A DNA stretch of 64,000 nucleotides from an uncultured Burkholderiales bacterium (GTDB taxonomy: Bacteria > Pseudomonadota > Gammaproteobacteria > Burkholderiales > Burkholderiaceae_C). Below the pieces are notes generated by a model. That model saw only the letters and a program-made list of their open reading frames with translations. It had not been told where the DNA came from and did no database searches. Where the stretch lies: NCBI GenBank assembly GCA_903820745.1, contig CAIJIT010000049.1, positions 24,268 through 88,267 of the forward strand, read 5' to 3'. This document shows, one piece after another, positions 54,417 through 62,796 of the stretch. The translations under genes were made by a program, and so were the position numbers. Position 1 is the first letter of the stretch. Each line of letters begins with the position of its first letter.

Positions 54417-55924
54417 CCCATCCGACCGCGCTCAATATCGTCATCGTCGGAGGCGGCACGGCAGGCTGGATGACGGCGGCGGCGCTGTCCAAACGGCTCG
54501 GCGATCAGTACCGGATCCAGCTGGTTGAATCGGACGAAATCGGCACCATCGGTGTGGGTGAAGCGACGATTCCGAACATCAAGAACTTCAACGCGACCTT
54601 GGAAATCGACGAGGACGATTTCATCCGCGCCACCCAGGGTACGTTCAAGCTGGGCATCGAGTTCGTCGACTGGGGCGCCATCGGTGACCGCTATATCCAT
54701 GGGTTTGGCAAGGTCGGGCAGGAATTCGACGCCCTGGCCTTTCACCATTACTGGCTGCGCCTGCGCCGGCAGGGGCTGGCCAGCGATCTGGGCGACTATT
54801 CGATCAACACGGTGGCGCCGTTGCAGGCCAAGTTCATGCGCCCGCGCCCCGAGATGGCCGGCTCGCCGCTGGCTGAGATCGCCTATGCCTACCATTTCGA
54901 TGCCAGCCTGTATGCGCGCTTTCTGCGCGACTATGCCCAAAAGCGTGGTGTGCTGCGCAGCGAAGGTCGGGTCGTCGAGGTGCTGCAACGTGAGCCCGAT
55001 GGTCACATCACCGGCGTCAGGCTCGCTGGCGGCGAATTGATCAGCGGTGATTTTTTCATCGACTGTTCGGGCATCTGCGCGCTGCTGATCGAGCAGACCT
55101 TGCCTTGCGGTTATGACGATTGGCGCCATGGGTTGCCCTGCGACCGTGCGATCGCCCTGCCCTGCGCCAGCGCCGGGCCCCTGTTGCCGATCACGCGCTC
55201 GACTGCGCGCAGCGCCGGCTGGCAATGGCGCATCCCCTTGCAGCACAGGATCGGCAACGACCCTGTCTATTCCAGCCGCTTCATGGGCGACGAAGAAGCC
55301 GGCGCCATCCTGCTTGCCAACCTGGACGCCGATCCCTTGGCCGAACCGCGCACGATCGCCTATGTACCCGGCAGGCGCAAGCAGTTCTGGAACCGCAACT
55401 GTGTCGCGATCGGACTGGCCGCCGGATTCTTCGAGCCAATTGAATCGACCAATATCCAGCTGATACAGACCGCCCTGGCGCGGCTGATCGCCTTCTTTCC
55501 GCATGCCGGCATCGAGCCGGCCGATGTCGACGAGTACAACCGGCAAACCGAGTTTGAATATGAGCGCATTCGCGACTTCATCATCCTGCATTACAAGGCG
55601 ACCACCCGCGACGATTCGGCCTGCTGGAACGACTGCCGCGGGATGGACATCCCGGACACCCTGCAGCGCAAGATCGACCTCTATGCCAGCAACGGACGCA
55701 TCTTCCGCGAGGGCGGCGAGTTGTTCGCCGAGCTGAGCTGGTTGCAGGTCATCCAGGGTCAGGGTATCGAGCCGAGGGGCTATCACCCCTTCACCGACAA
55801 ACTGCCGCAGCAAGACCTGCTTGAATTTAGGGCCAATGTGAAGGATGGGATCAAGCGCTGCGCCAAGGTGATGCCGGATCAAGCTGAGTTCATCAAGGAA
55901 CACTGCGTGGCGGGGCAGCGATGA
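54413..55924 (+). CDS. Flavin-dependent (tryptophan-type) halogenase 2
   Basis: A 503-aa paralogue of the preceding protein, alignable over its whole length and clearly a tandem duplication. It keeps VIVGGGTAGWMTAAALS, GVGEATIPNIKNFN, Lys79 in GTFKLGIEFVDW, GWQWRIPLQHR and FFEPIESTNIQLIQ. Differences cluster in the region predicted to shape the substrate pocket (for example RLRRQGLASDLGDYSINTVAP versus RLLGEGSRQAGDLSEYSLNTMAP), so the two may act on different substrates or as a heterodimer. It overlaps both neighbours by 4 bp. Confidence 0.9.
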   Translation: MTHPTALNIVIVGGGTAGWMTAAALSKRLGDQYRIQLVESDEIGTIGVGEATIPNIKNFNATLEIDEDDFIRATQGTFKLGIEFVDWGAIGDRYIHGFGKVGQEFDALAFHHYWLRLRRQGLASDLGDYSINTVAPLQAKFMRPRPEMAGSPLAEIAYAYHFDASLYARFLRDYAQKRGVLRSEGRVVEVLQREPDGHITGVRLAGGELISGDFFIDCSGICALLIEQTLPCGYDDWRHGLPCDRAIALPCASAGPLLPITRSTARSAGWQWRIPLQHRIGNDPVYSSRFMGDEEAGAILLANLDADPLAEPRTIAYVPGRRKQFWNRNCVAIGLAAGFFEPIESTNIQLIQTALARLIAFFPHAGIEPADVDEYNRQTEFEYERIRDFIILHYKATTRDDSACWNDCRGMDIPDTLQRKIDLYASNGRIFREGGELFAELSWLQVIQGQGIEPRGYHPFTDKLPQQDLLEFRANVKDGIKRCAKVMPDQAEFIKEHCVAGQR

Positions 55925-56769
55925 GGCCGGCGCTGAGGCTGCTGGCCTGCTGGCTGGCCCTGGTCGTGCCAGCGGCCTTTGCTGTCGATGCAGCGCAGCC
56001 CTTCAACGTCGCCACCTACAACTTGCGGCTCAATCTCGCCCAGGATGGCGTCAACGCCTGGCCCAAGCGCAAGGAGGCGGTCAAGGCCTTGATCCGCTAT
56101 CACGAGTTCGACATTTTCGGCACCCAGGAAGGCCTGCCCTTGCAGATTGACGAGCTGGCCGAGATGGCCGAGTTTGCCTATGTCGGCGTTGGCCGCGATG
56201 ACGGCCAGCGCGCCGGCGAACATGCGGCGATCTTCTTTCGCAAGGCGCGCTTCAAGGCCTTGAAACATGGCGACTTCTGGTTCAGCGAAACACCAGACCG
56301 GCCGTCGAAGGGCTGGGATGGACGCTGCTGCAACCGGCTGGCCAGCTGGGTGCAGTTGCACGACCGGCTCAGCGGCCGCAGCTTCTATGTTTTCAGCTCG
56401 CATTTCGACCATGAGGGCGTGCAGGCCAGGCGCGAGTCGGCCAGGCTGCTGCTGCGCAAGATCGCCGAGATCGCGGCCGATTCACCGGTGATCAATCTGG
56501 GCGATTTCAACTCGACGCCCGAGACTGAGCAGATTCAACTGATGCAAGCGGCGCTGCGTGATGCCTACCGGGTCAGCGAGACCGCGCCCTATGGTCCGGT
56601 CGGTACCTTCAACGATTTCAAGATCGACGCCGCCATGGCCGAGCGCATCGACTATGTCTTTCTCAGCCCCGGCTTTCGGGTGCTCAAGTACGCCGTGCTC
56701 AGCGACTCCTACGCCGGGCGCTTCCCTTCTGACCATCATCCGGTCGCGGTGCGGCTGAGCCTGGACTGA
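55921..56769 (+). CDS. Exported endonuclease/exonuclease/phosphatase-family protein
   Basis: A 282-aa protein with a signal peptide (LLACWLALVVPAAFAVDA) and an EEP fold: FNVATYNLRLN, DIFGTQEGL (metal-binding Glu), FSSHFDHEGVQARRESA, INLGDFNSTPE and SDHHPVAVRLS. The fold covers Mg-dependent phosphodiesterases and phosphatases acting on nucleic acids, sphingomyelin or inositol phosphates; the exported members linked to glycan loci have no settled substrate. It overlaps the halogenase stop by 4 bp and ends 1 bp before the GH3 gene, so it is translated with the glycan genes. Confidence 0.88.
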   Translation: MRPALRLLACWLALVVPAAFAVDAAQPFNVATYNLRLNLAQDGVNAWPKRKEAVKALIRYHEFDIFGTQEGLPLQIDELAEMAEFAYVGVGRDDGQRAGEHAAIFFRKARFKALKHGDFWFSETPDRPSKGWDGRCCNRLASWVQLHDRLSGRSFYVFSSHFDHEGVQARRESARLLLRKIAEIAADSPVINLGDFNSTPETEQIQLMQAALRDAYRVSETAPYGPVGTFNDFKIDAAMAERIDYVFLSPGFRVLKYAVLSDSYAGRFPSDHHPVAVRLSLD

Positions 56770-56770
56770 G

Positions 56771-59020
56771 ATGCTCGTCTTGGACTCAAAACAGGCGCGT
56801 CATTGCGCAGCAGCCTTGCTGCTCTTCACCCTGACCCTGGGCGCCAAAGCACAGACCTTGCAGGACAAGGCCGAGCGCCTGCTGCAGCAGATGACGGTCG
56901 AGGAAAAGATCGGTCAGTTGACCCAATATTCGGGCGACTGGCGAGCCACCGGTCCGGTGACTTTCAAGGGCAACCATGAAGAGGGCATCCGGGGTGGCCA
57001 GATCGGCGCGATGTTGAATGTGCTGGGCGCCAATTCAACCCGCGCCTACCAGCAGATTGCGATGCAGTCGCGCCTGAAGATCCCGCTGCTGTTCGGCCAG
57101 GACGTGATCCATGGCTACAAGACCACCTTCCCGATTCCGCTGGCCGAAGCCGCCAGCTTTGACCTCGAAGCGATCGAGCGTTCGGCGCGAATTGCCGCCA
57201 CCGAAGCTGCCGCCAGCGGCGTCCACTGGACATTCGCGCCGATGGTCGACATCGCCCGCGATCCGCGCTGGGGCCGGGTGATGGAAGGCGCTGGCGAGGA
57301 CAGCTGGCTGGGGTCGAAAATCGCCTATGCCCGTGTGAAGGGATTCCAGGGGCGCCAGCTCGGCGACACCGATGCGGTGATGGCCACGGTCAAGCATTTC
57401 GCCGCCTATGGCGCCGCGGCTGCCGGCCGCGATTACAACTCGGTCGACATGAGCGAGCGGATGCTCTGGGAAACCTATCTGCCGCCGTTCAAGGCAGCGC
57501 TCGACGCGGGTGCCGCGACCTTCATGAACGCCTTCAACGATTTGAACGGCATCCCGGCCAGTGGCAGCCAATACCTGCAGCGCGAGATCCTCAAAGGGCG
57601 CTGGGGCTTCAGCGGCTTTGTCGTCTCTGACTGGGGTTCGATCGGCGAGATGGTCCCGCATGGCTATGCCAAGGACGCCAGGGGCGCGGCGCTGGCTGCG
57701 ATCAAGGCCGGCAGCGACATGGACATGGAGAGCAACGCCTACCGCAACCACCTCGGGTCATTGATCGCTGACGGCCTGGTGCCGGCAACGCTGCTCGACG
57801 ATGCGGTGCGCCGGATCCTGCGCAAGAAGTTCGAGCTCGGCCTGTTCGACGATCCCTATCGCTTCAGCGATGCCAAGCGCGAGCTGGCGATGTTGAACCA
57901 GCCTGCGCACCGCCAGGCGGCACGCGATATGGCGGCCAAAAGCATCGTGCTGCTGAAGAACAAGCCGCGCATCCTGCCCTTGAGCGCCAGCGGCAAGACC
58001 ATTGCCTTCATCGGGCCGTTGGTCAAGGCCGTCGAAGACAACCTGGGCGCCTGGTCGGTGAAGCTGCCTGATGTCGACTATTCGAAGTTCATCGTCTCGC
58101 AATGGGAAGGTGTGAAAAACCGTCTCGGCCCGGGCAGTAAATTGCTCTACGCCAAAGGCTGCGACATCGAGGGCGAACGGCGCGACGGCTTCAAGGAAGC
58201 GGTAGCCGCAGCGCTGCAGGCCGATGTCGTGGTGGTCAGCGTTGGCGAGAGCGCCGGCATGAGCGGCGAGGCCAAGAGCCGCGCCAGGATCGGCCTGCCC
58301 GGCGTGCAGGAAGAGCTGATCAAGGCCCTGCATGCCACCGGCAAACCGATCGTCGTGCTGATCAACGCCGGCCGGCCGCTGATCTTCAACTGGACTGCCG
58401 AGCATGCGCATGCGATTCTCTACACCTGGTGGCTGGGTAGCGAGGCCGGCAACGCCATCGCCGATGTGCTGTTCGGCGCGCACAACCCTTCGGCGCGTCT
58501 GCCGATCAGCTTCCCGCGTGCGGAAGGCCAGATTCCGATCTATTACAACCATTTCAATACCGGCCGTCCGGTATCGGCTGACACGCAGGACGCCTTCAAG
58601 TCCGGCTATATCGACCTGCAGAATTCGCCGCAATACCCCTTCGGTTTCGGCCTCAGCTACAGCGACTTCGAATATGCCGATTTGAAGCAAGACCGGCAGA
58701 AAATTGCCGGCCAGGACAAGCTCACCGTTTCGTTGAAAGTCAGCAACACGGGGCGACTGGCCGGCGACGAATTGGTGCAGCTTTATCTGCGCGATCGGGT
58801 CGCTTCGGTGGTGCGGCCGGTCAAGGAATTGCGCGGTTTTCGGCGCATCCATCTGCAGCCGGGCCAGACCCGCGAGCTCAGCTTTGTGATCGACCGCGAA
58901 CAGCTGTCATTCTTCAACGAGCGCCTGCAATGGGCGGCCGAGCCCGGCGAGTTCGACCTGATGATCGGTGCGAGTTCAGCTGACATCAGGCTGCGCAGCA
59001 GCTTCGAGCTCACTGAATGA
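56771..59020 (+). CDS. Exported GH3 beta-glucosidase (BglX-like)
   Basis: A 749-aa periplasmic family 3 beta-glucosidase of the BglX type. It has a signal peptide (CAAALLLFTLTLGAKAQTLQ), TVEEKIGQLTQYSGDW, FGQDVIHGYKTTFPIPLAEAAS, the nucleophile Asp in GFVVSDWGSIGEM, the alpha/beta sandwich (VVSVGESAGMSGEAKSR) and a C-terminal fibronectin-III-like domain (VSLKVSNTGRLAGDELVQLYL). It differs in type from the GH3 at 44944, which lacks this last domain. It starts 1 bp after the preceding stop and overlaps the GH2 gene by 4 bp. Confidence 0.94.
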   Translation: MLVLDSKQARHCAAALLLFTLTLGAKAQTLQDKAERLLQQMTVEEKIGQLTQYSGDWRATGPVTFKGNHEEGIRGGQIGAMLNVLGANSTRAYQQIAMQSRLKIPLLFGQDVIHGYKTTFPIPLAEAASFDLEAIERSARIAATEAAASGVHWTFAPMVDIARDPRWGRVMEGAGEDSWLGSKIAYARVKGFQGRQLGDTDAVMATVKHFAAYGAAAAGRDYNSVDMSERMLWETYLPPFKAALDAGAATFMNAFNDLNGIPASGSQYLQREILKGRWGFSGFVVSDWGSIGEMVPHGYAKDARGAALAAIKAGSDMDMESNAYRNHLGSLIADGLVPATLLDDAVRRILRKKFELGLFDDPYRFSDAKRELAMLNQPAHRQAARDMAAKSIVLLKNKPRILPLSASGKTIAFIGPLVKAVEDNLGAWSVKLPDVDYSKFIVSQWEGVKNRLGPGSKLLYAKGCDIEGERRDGFKEAVAAALQADVVVVSVGESAGMSGEAKSRARIGLPGVQEELIKALHATGKPIVVLINAGRPLIFNWTAEHAHAILYTWWLGSEAGNAIADVLFGAHNPSARLPISFPRAEGQIPIYYNHFNTGRPVSADTQDAFKSGYIDLQNSPQYPFGFGLSYSDFEYADLKQDRQKIAGQDKLTVSLKVSNTGRLAGDELVQLYLRDRVASVVRPVKELRGFRRIHLQPGQTRELSFVIDREQLSFFNERLQWAAEPGEFDLMIGASSADIRLRSSFELTE

Positions 59021-59052
59021 GCTACCGTATGAGCTACCGTATGAGCTACCAA
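59017..59052 (+). repeat. 12-bp tandem repeat carrying the GH2 start codon
   Basis: ATGAGCTACCGT occurs at 59017-59028 and 59029-59040, and ATGAGCTACCAA at 59041-59052. Each copy contains an in-frame ATG, giving the odd start MSYRMSYRMSYQ, so any of three ATGs may be used. The first copy overlaps the GH3 stop (ATGA). Confidence 0.9.
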
Positions 59053-60888
59053 ATTTTGCGCTCGTTGATGCTGTTGCTGGCGCTGCTCGTCCTGCGGCCC
59101 TGCCAAGCGCTGGAACAGCCTTTGTTGACCAATCTGGCGAACCGTCAGACGATCTCGCTGAACGGTGCCTGGCAGGCCATCGTCGACCCTTATGAAGCCG
59201 GCTATTACAACTATCGGCGCGAGCCCTATGACCGGCAAACGCAGCGATCAAATTCGGCCTTTTACAGCAACCATCATGCAGCGGACAAGGCGGAGCTGGT
59301 CGAATATGACTTCGACAAATCGCCGACGCTGAACGTGCCCGGCGACTGGAATTCGCAAAGCGAAAAGCTCTTTTACTACGAGGGCAATGTCTGGTTGAAG
59401 CGCAGCTTTGACTTCAGCCCCAGCCAGCAAGGCGGGCGGATATTCATCCATTTCGGCGCCGTCAGCCAGCGCGCCGAGGTCTACCTGAACGGCACCAAGC
59501 TCGGCGTTCATGACGGGGGGTTCACGCCCTTCAATTTCGAGGTCACGGCCTGGCTCCAACCGAAGGGGAATTTCCTTGTCGTCAAGGTTGACAACATCCG
59601 GCGCGCCGAAGCCGTGCCGACCAGCAGCACCGACTGGTGGAACTACGGCGGCATCACCCGCGATGTCACGCTGATCGAAGAACGCAAAACTTTTATCGAA
59701 GACCATGTCCTGCAGTTGAAGCCGGGCACGCTGCAGACGCTGGCCGGGGCCATCCGTTTGAATGGCGCAACCGGCAGCGAGCGGGTGACGGTCAGCATCC
59801 CCGAACTGCATCTCGAGAGGGTCGTCAGCGTTGATCGCGCCGGCTTGGCCAGTTACGAGATCGAAGCGCCGGGCCTGAGCCTCTGGTCGCCGGCCCGGCC
59901 CAAGCTCTACGCGGTGGTCGTCACGCTCGGTGCGCAAGCCTTGCGCGACGCGATCGGCTTTCGCAGCATCGCAACGCACGGCGCTGAGATCCTGCTGAAC
60001 GGGCAGCCGATCTTCCTGCGCGGCATTTCGATCCACGAAGAAAACGCGCTGCAAGGCCGGCGTGCCTACAGCGAGGCCGATGCGCGGCAGGCCTTGAGCT
60101 GGGCCAAAGAGCTCGGCTGCAACTATGTGCGTCTGGCCCATTACCCGCACAACGAAGCGATGCTGCGGCTTGCCGACCAAATGGGCTTGATGGTCTGGGA
60201 GGAAATCCCGGTCTACTGGACCATCGCCTTCAGCAATCCCGCCACCTTGGCCAATGCCAGCGAACAGCTGGCGGCCATGATCCGGCGCGACCGCAACCGC
60301 GCCTCGGTGATCATTTGGTCAGTGGCGAATGAAACGCCGCCGGGTGCGGCGCGCAATGCCTTTCTCGCCCACCTGATCGATCAGACCCGCCGACAGGATC
60401 CGGGCCGGTTGGTCAGCGCGGCGCTCGAAACCCATCAGGAAGGCGAGGTGACGGTCGTCTCGGACCCGATGGGCGAGTTGCTGGACATCGTCGCCTTCAA
60501 CCAATACCGCGGCTGGTATGGCGGCAGCCTTGATGATGCGCCGCAGGCGCGCTGGGAGATCCGCTCTGACAAGCCGGTGCTGGTGTCGGAATTTGGCGGC
60601 GGCGCGCTGCAGGGCCTGCATGGCCCGCGCGAGCAGCGCTGGACCGAGGAATACCAGGCCTATCTGTACCAGCAGAACCTGGCGATGCTGGAAAAAATCC
60701 CGAATCTGCGCGGCCTGAGCCCCTGGATTCTGGCCGACTTCCGCTCACCAAGGCGGGTCTTGCCCGGCATCCAGGACGGCTACAACCGCAAGGGCCTGAT
60801 CTCCAATCAGGGCATCAGGAAGCAGGCATTTTTCACGCTGCAGGATTTCTATCGAAAGATCGCGGCGCGCGGCTCGCAAGCCGAATAG
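59017..60888 (+). CDS. Exported GH2-family beta-glycosidase
   Basis: A family 2 glycoside hydrolase of 623 aa (or 615 from the third ATG), related to beta-glucuronidases and beta-galactosidases. The signal peptide is ILRSLMLLLALLVLRPCQA. The N-terminal jelly-roll (VPGDWNSQSEKLFYYEGNVWLKRSF, RAEVYLNGTKLGVHDGGFTPF) and the NYGGITRDVTLIEE stretch precede the TIM barrel: NYVRLAHYPHNEAMLRLADQMGLMVWEEIP, acid/base Glu in SVANETPPG and nucleophile Glu in LVSEFGGGALQG. The substrate sugar is not decided by these motifs. It is 33 bp before GH30, probably in one transcript. The start is ambiguous because of the tandem repeat. Confidence 0.9.
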   Translation: MSYRMSYRMSYQILRSLMLLLALLVLRPCQALEQPLLTNLANRQTISLNGAWQAIVDPYEAGYYNYRREPYDRQTQRSNSAFYSNHHAADKAELVEYDFDKSPTLNVPGDWNSQSEKLFYYEGNVWLKRSFDFSPSQQGGRIFIHFGAVSQRAEVYLNGTKLGVHDGGFTPFNFEVTAWLQPKGNFLVVKVDNIRRAEAVPTSSTDWWNYGGITRDVTLIEERKTFIEDHVLQLKPGTLQTLAGAIRLNGATGSERVTVSIPELHLERVVSVDRAGLASYEIEAPGLSLWSPARPKLYAVVVTLGAQALRDAIGFRSIATHGAEILLNGQPIFLRGISIHEENALQGRRAYSEADARQALSWAKELGCNYVRLAHYPHNEAMLRLADQMGLMVWEEIPVYWTIAFSNPATLANASEQLAAMIRRDRNRASVIIWSVANETPPGAARNAFLAHLIDQTRRQDPGRLVSAALETHQEGEVTVVSDPMGELLDIVAFNQYRGWYGGSLDDAPQARWEIRSDKPVLVSEFGGGALQGLHGPREQRWTEEYQAYLYQQNLAMLEKIPNLRGLSPWILADFRSPRRVLPGIQDGYNRKGLISNQGIRKQAFFTLQDFYRKIAARGSQAE

Positions 60889-60921
60889 AAGTCCCTGGAC
60901 CAACCTCGACAGCAACTCTGT

Positions 60922-62391
60922 ATGACCAAACCCTTGCTCCTGCGCCACTTATTACGCGGCCTGCCGGCCATCCTGGTGCTGGCCGCTGGTTGCGGTTCGG
61001 GCGGATCCTCTTCGGCCGGTGCCGGCAACCCGCTCAGCGGCCTGCAGGTGCAGGCCTGGGTGACCAGCGCCGACAAGACGCTGCTACTGGCCCGCGTGGC
61101 CGACCCGGTTTTCACGGAGTTGCAGCCGGTGGCTTTGACGATCGATGTCGATGCGAGCCAGCGCTTCCAGACCATGGCCGGCTTCGGTGCGGCGATCACT
61201 GATGCCTCGGCCTGGCTGATCCAGAACCGCATGAGCGAGCCGCAGCGCGATGCCTTGTTGCGGGAGTTGTTCGGCCGCGGGCCCGATGGCATCGGCTTTG
61301 ATTTCGCCCGCCTGACGATCGCTGCTTCGGACTATTCGCTCTCCCATTACAGCTTCGACGATCTGCCAGCCGGCCAGACCGACATGGCCTTGGCGGGCTT
61401 TTCGATCGACCCGCTGCGTGCTGCAACGCTGCCGGTCGTCAAGCGCGCACTGGCCGTGAATCCACAGCTGCAGTTGATGGCTTCGCCCTGGAGCGCGCCG
61501 GCCTGGATGAAATCCAGCGGCAGCATGATCAAGGGCAGCCTGAAGCCCGAGATGTACGGCGTTTATGCCGCCTATCTGGGGCGCTATCTGGATGCGATGG
61601 CAGCCGAGGGTGTGCCGATTTTTGCTTTGACCTTGCAGAATGAGCCTGATTTCGAGCCCGGCGACTACCCCGGCATGCGCGTCGATGCGGCGGCCAGGGC
61701 TGCCTTGATCGGCCAGCATTTGGGTCCCTTGCTGGCCAGCCGCAGCCTGAAGACCCGCTTGTTCGATTGGGACCATAACTGGGACCAGCCGCAATCGCCG
61801 CTGGCGGTGCTCGGCGATCCGATTGCAAGGCCCTTTGTTGCCGGCGTGGCCTGGCATTGCTATGCCGGCGATGTCTCGGCCCAGAGCCAGGTGCATGACG
61901 CCTACCCCGACAAGGAAGCCTGGTTCACCGAATGCGCCGGTGGCGATTGGGCGCCGAACTGGGCGGTCAGCCTGCCCTGGCTGATGCATAACCTGGTCAT
62001 CGGCAGCACCCGGGCCTGGGCCAAGGGCGTGCTGATGTGGAACCTGGCGCTGGACGAAAACCATGGGCCGCATCTCGGCGGCTGCAAGGACTGCCGCGGC
62101 GTTGTCACGATCGATTCGAAAAGCGGCGCGGTGACCCGCAATCTCGAGTATTACGGTCTGGCCCATGCCAGCAAGTTCGTGCGTCAGGGGGCACAGCGCA
62201 TCGCCTCGTCGGCTGCCCAGGACGGGGTCGAATCGGTGGCCTTCCGCAATGCTGATGATGGGTCCATCGCCTTGATCGTCTGCAATAACGAGGCCCAACC
62301 GCGCAGCTTTGCCGTGCGTTTTGCCGGTCGGCAATTCACGCAGCAGTTGCCGCCGCAGAGCGTCGCCACCTATACCTGGGCGGCACCCTGA
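60922..62391 (+). CDS. GH30-family glucosidase/endo-beta-1,6-glucanase, lipoprotein
   Basis: A 489-aa family 30 glycoside hydrolase. The N-terminus GLPAILVLAAGCGSGGSS has a lipobox with Cys24, so it is probably membrane-anchored. The barrel has FQTMAGFGAAITDASAWLI, the acid/base Glu241 in TLQNEPDFE, HCYAGD and the nucleophile Glu336 in WFTECAGGDW. A C-terminal beta-sandwich ends VATYTWAAP, the normal family ending. GH30 members include glucosylceramidases and beta-1,6-glucanases; in this locus a beta-1,6 debranching role on laminarin-like glucan is the best guess. It is the last intact gene of the rightward run. Confidence 0.92.
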   Translation: MTKPLLLRHLLRGLPAILVLAAGCGSGGSSSAGAGNPLSGLQVQAWVTSADKTLLLARVADPVFTELQPVALTIDVDASQRFQTMAGFGAAITDASAWLIQNRMSEPQRDALLRELFGRGPDGIGFDFARLTIAASDYSLSHYSFDDLPAGQTDMALAGFSIDPLRAATLPVVKRALAVNPQLQLMASPWSAPAWMKSSGSMIKGSLKPEMYGVYAAYLGRYLDAMAAEGVPIFALTLQNEPDFEPGDYPGMRVDAAARAALIGQHLGPLLASRSLKTRLFDWDHNWDQPQSPLAVLGDPIARPFVAGVAWHCYAGDVSAQSQVHDAYPDKEAWFTECAGGDWAPNWAVSLPWLMHNLVIGSTRAWAKGVLMWNLALDENHGPHLGGCKDCRGVVTIDSKSGAVTRNLEYYGLAHASKFVRQGAQRIASSAAQDGVESVAFRNADDGSIALIVCNNEAQPRSFAVRFAGRQFTQQLPPQSVATYTWAAP

Positions 62392-62404
62392 ACGGCACCC
62401 TGAG
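62381..62404 (+). repeat. 12-bp tandem duplication at the GH30 stop codon
   Basis: CGGCACCCTGAA (62381-62392) and CGGCACCCTGAG (62393-62404) are adjacent copies. Each supplies an in-frame GCA-CCC-TGA, so GH30 has a duplicated stop. The repeat marks the junction with the esterase remnant. Confidence 0.8.
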
Positions 62405-62673
62405 CGGCGCCAAGGGGCCAGCCCTTGCTCGGTTTCACGATTGCCGGCGCTGCGCAGATCTTCCGGCCGGCTCAAGCAAGCTTCGTTGATGACCGCGTGA
62501 TCGCCTCGCATCCGCAATTGCGCCATCCGCAAGCAGTGCGTTTCGGTTGGATCGACAACCCGCAGGAAAGCAATCTTTTCAACAGCGCCGCCCTGCCCGC
62601 TGCACCCTTCCGCATTGATGGCTGGCCGCTGTTGACGCAAGGGGTATTGCTCCCGCGGGTCGACTTCGACTGA
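62404..62673 (+). pseudogene. C-terminal remnant of a sialate O-acetylesterase gene
   Basis: The open frame after the second GH30 stop reads GQPLLGFTIAGAAQIF, then VRFGWIDNPQESNLFNSAALPAAPFRIDGW. This matches the typical C-terminus of sialate/carbohydrate O-acetylesterases, which end with an LxGFxIAGxDxxF block and a VRYxWxxNPxxNLYNxxGLPASPFRTD block. Only about 85 of the usual ~500-650 residues are present, with no start codon other than TTG/GTG and no catalytic Ser. It lies in the GH30 reading frame behind two stops. I read it as the tail of a deleted esterase gene that once belonged to the locus. The 124 bp from here to the next gene show nothing further. Confidence 0.75.
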
Positions 62674-62796
62674 CCGGCTGTCAACCGTGGGGAATATGGC
62701 CCTCAGAAAAATTTGCGCAACAATCCGGCCGGACGCCGTCAACCGCAGAATCACTTCTGGCGTGCTGCCGGTGATGATGCATGCTCGCTCCATCCG

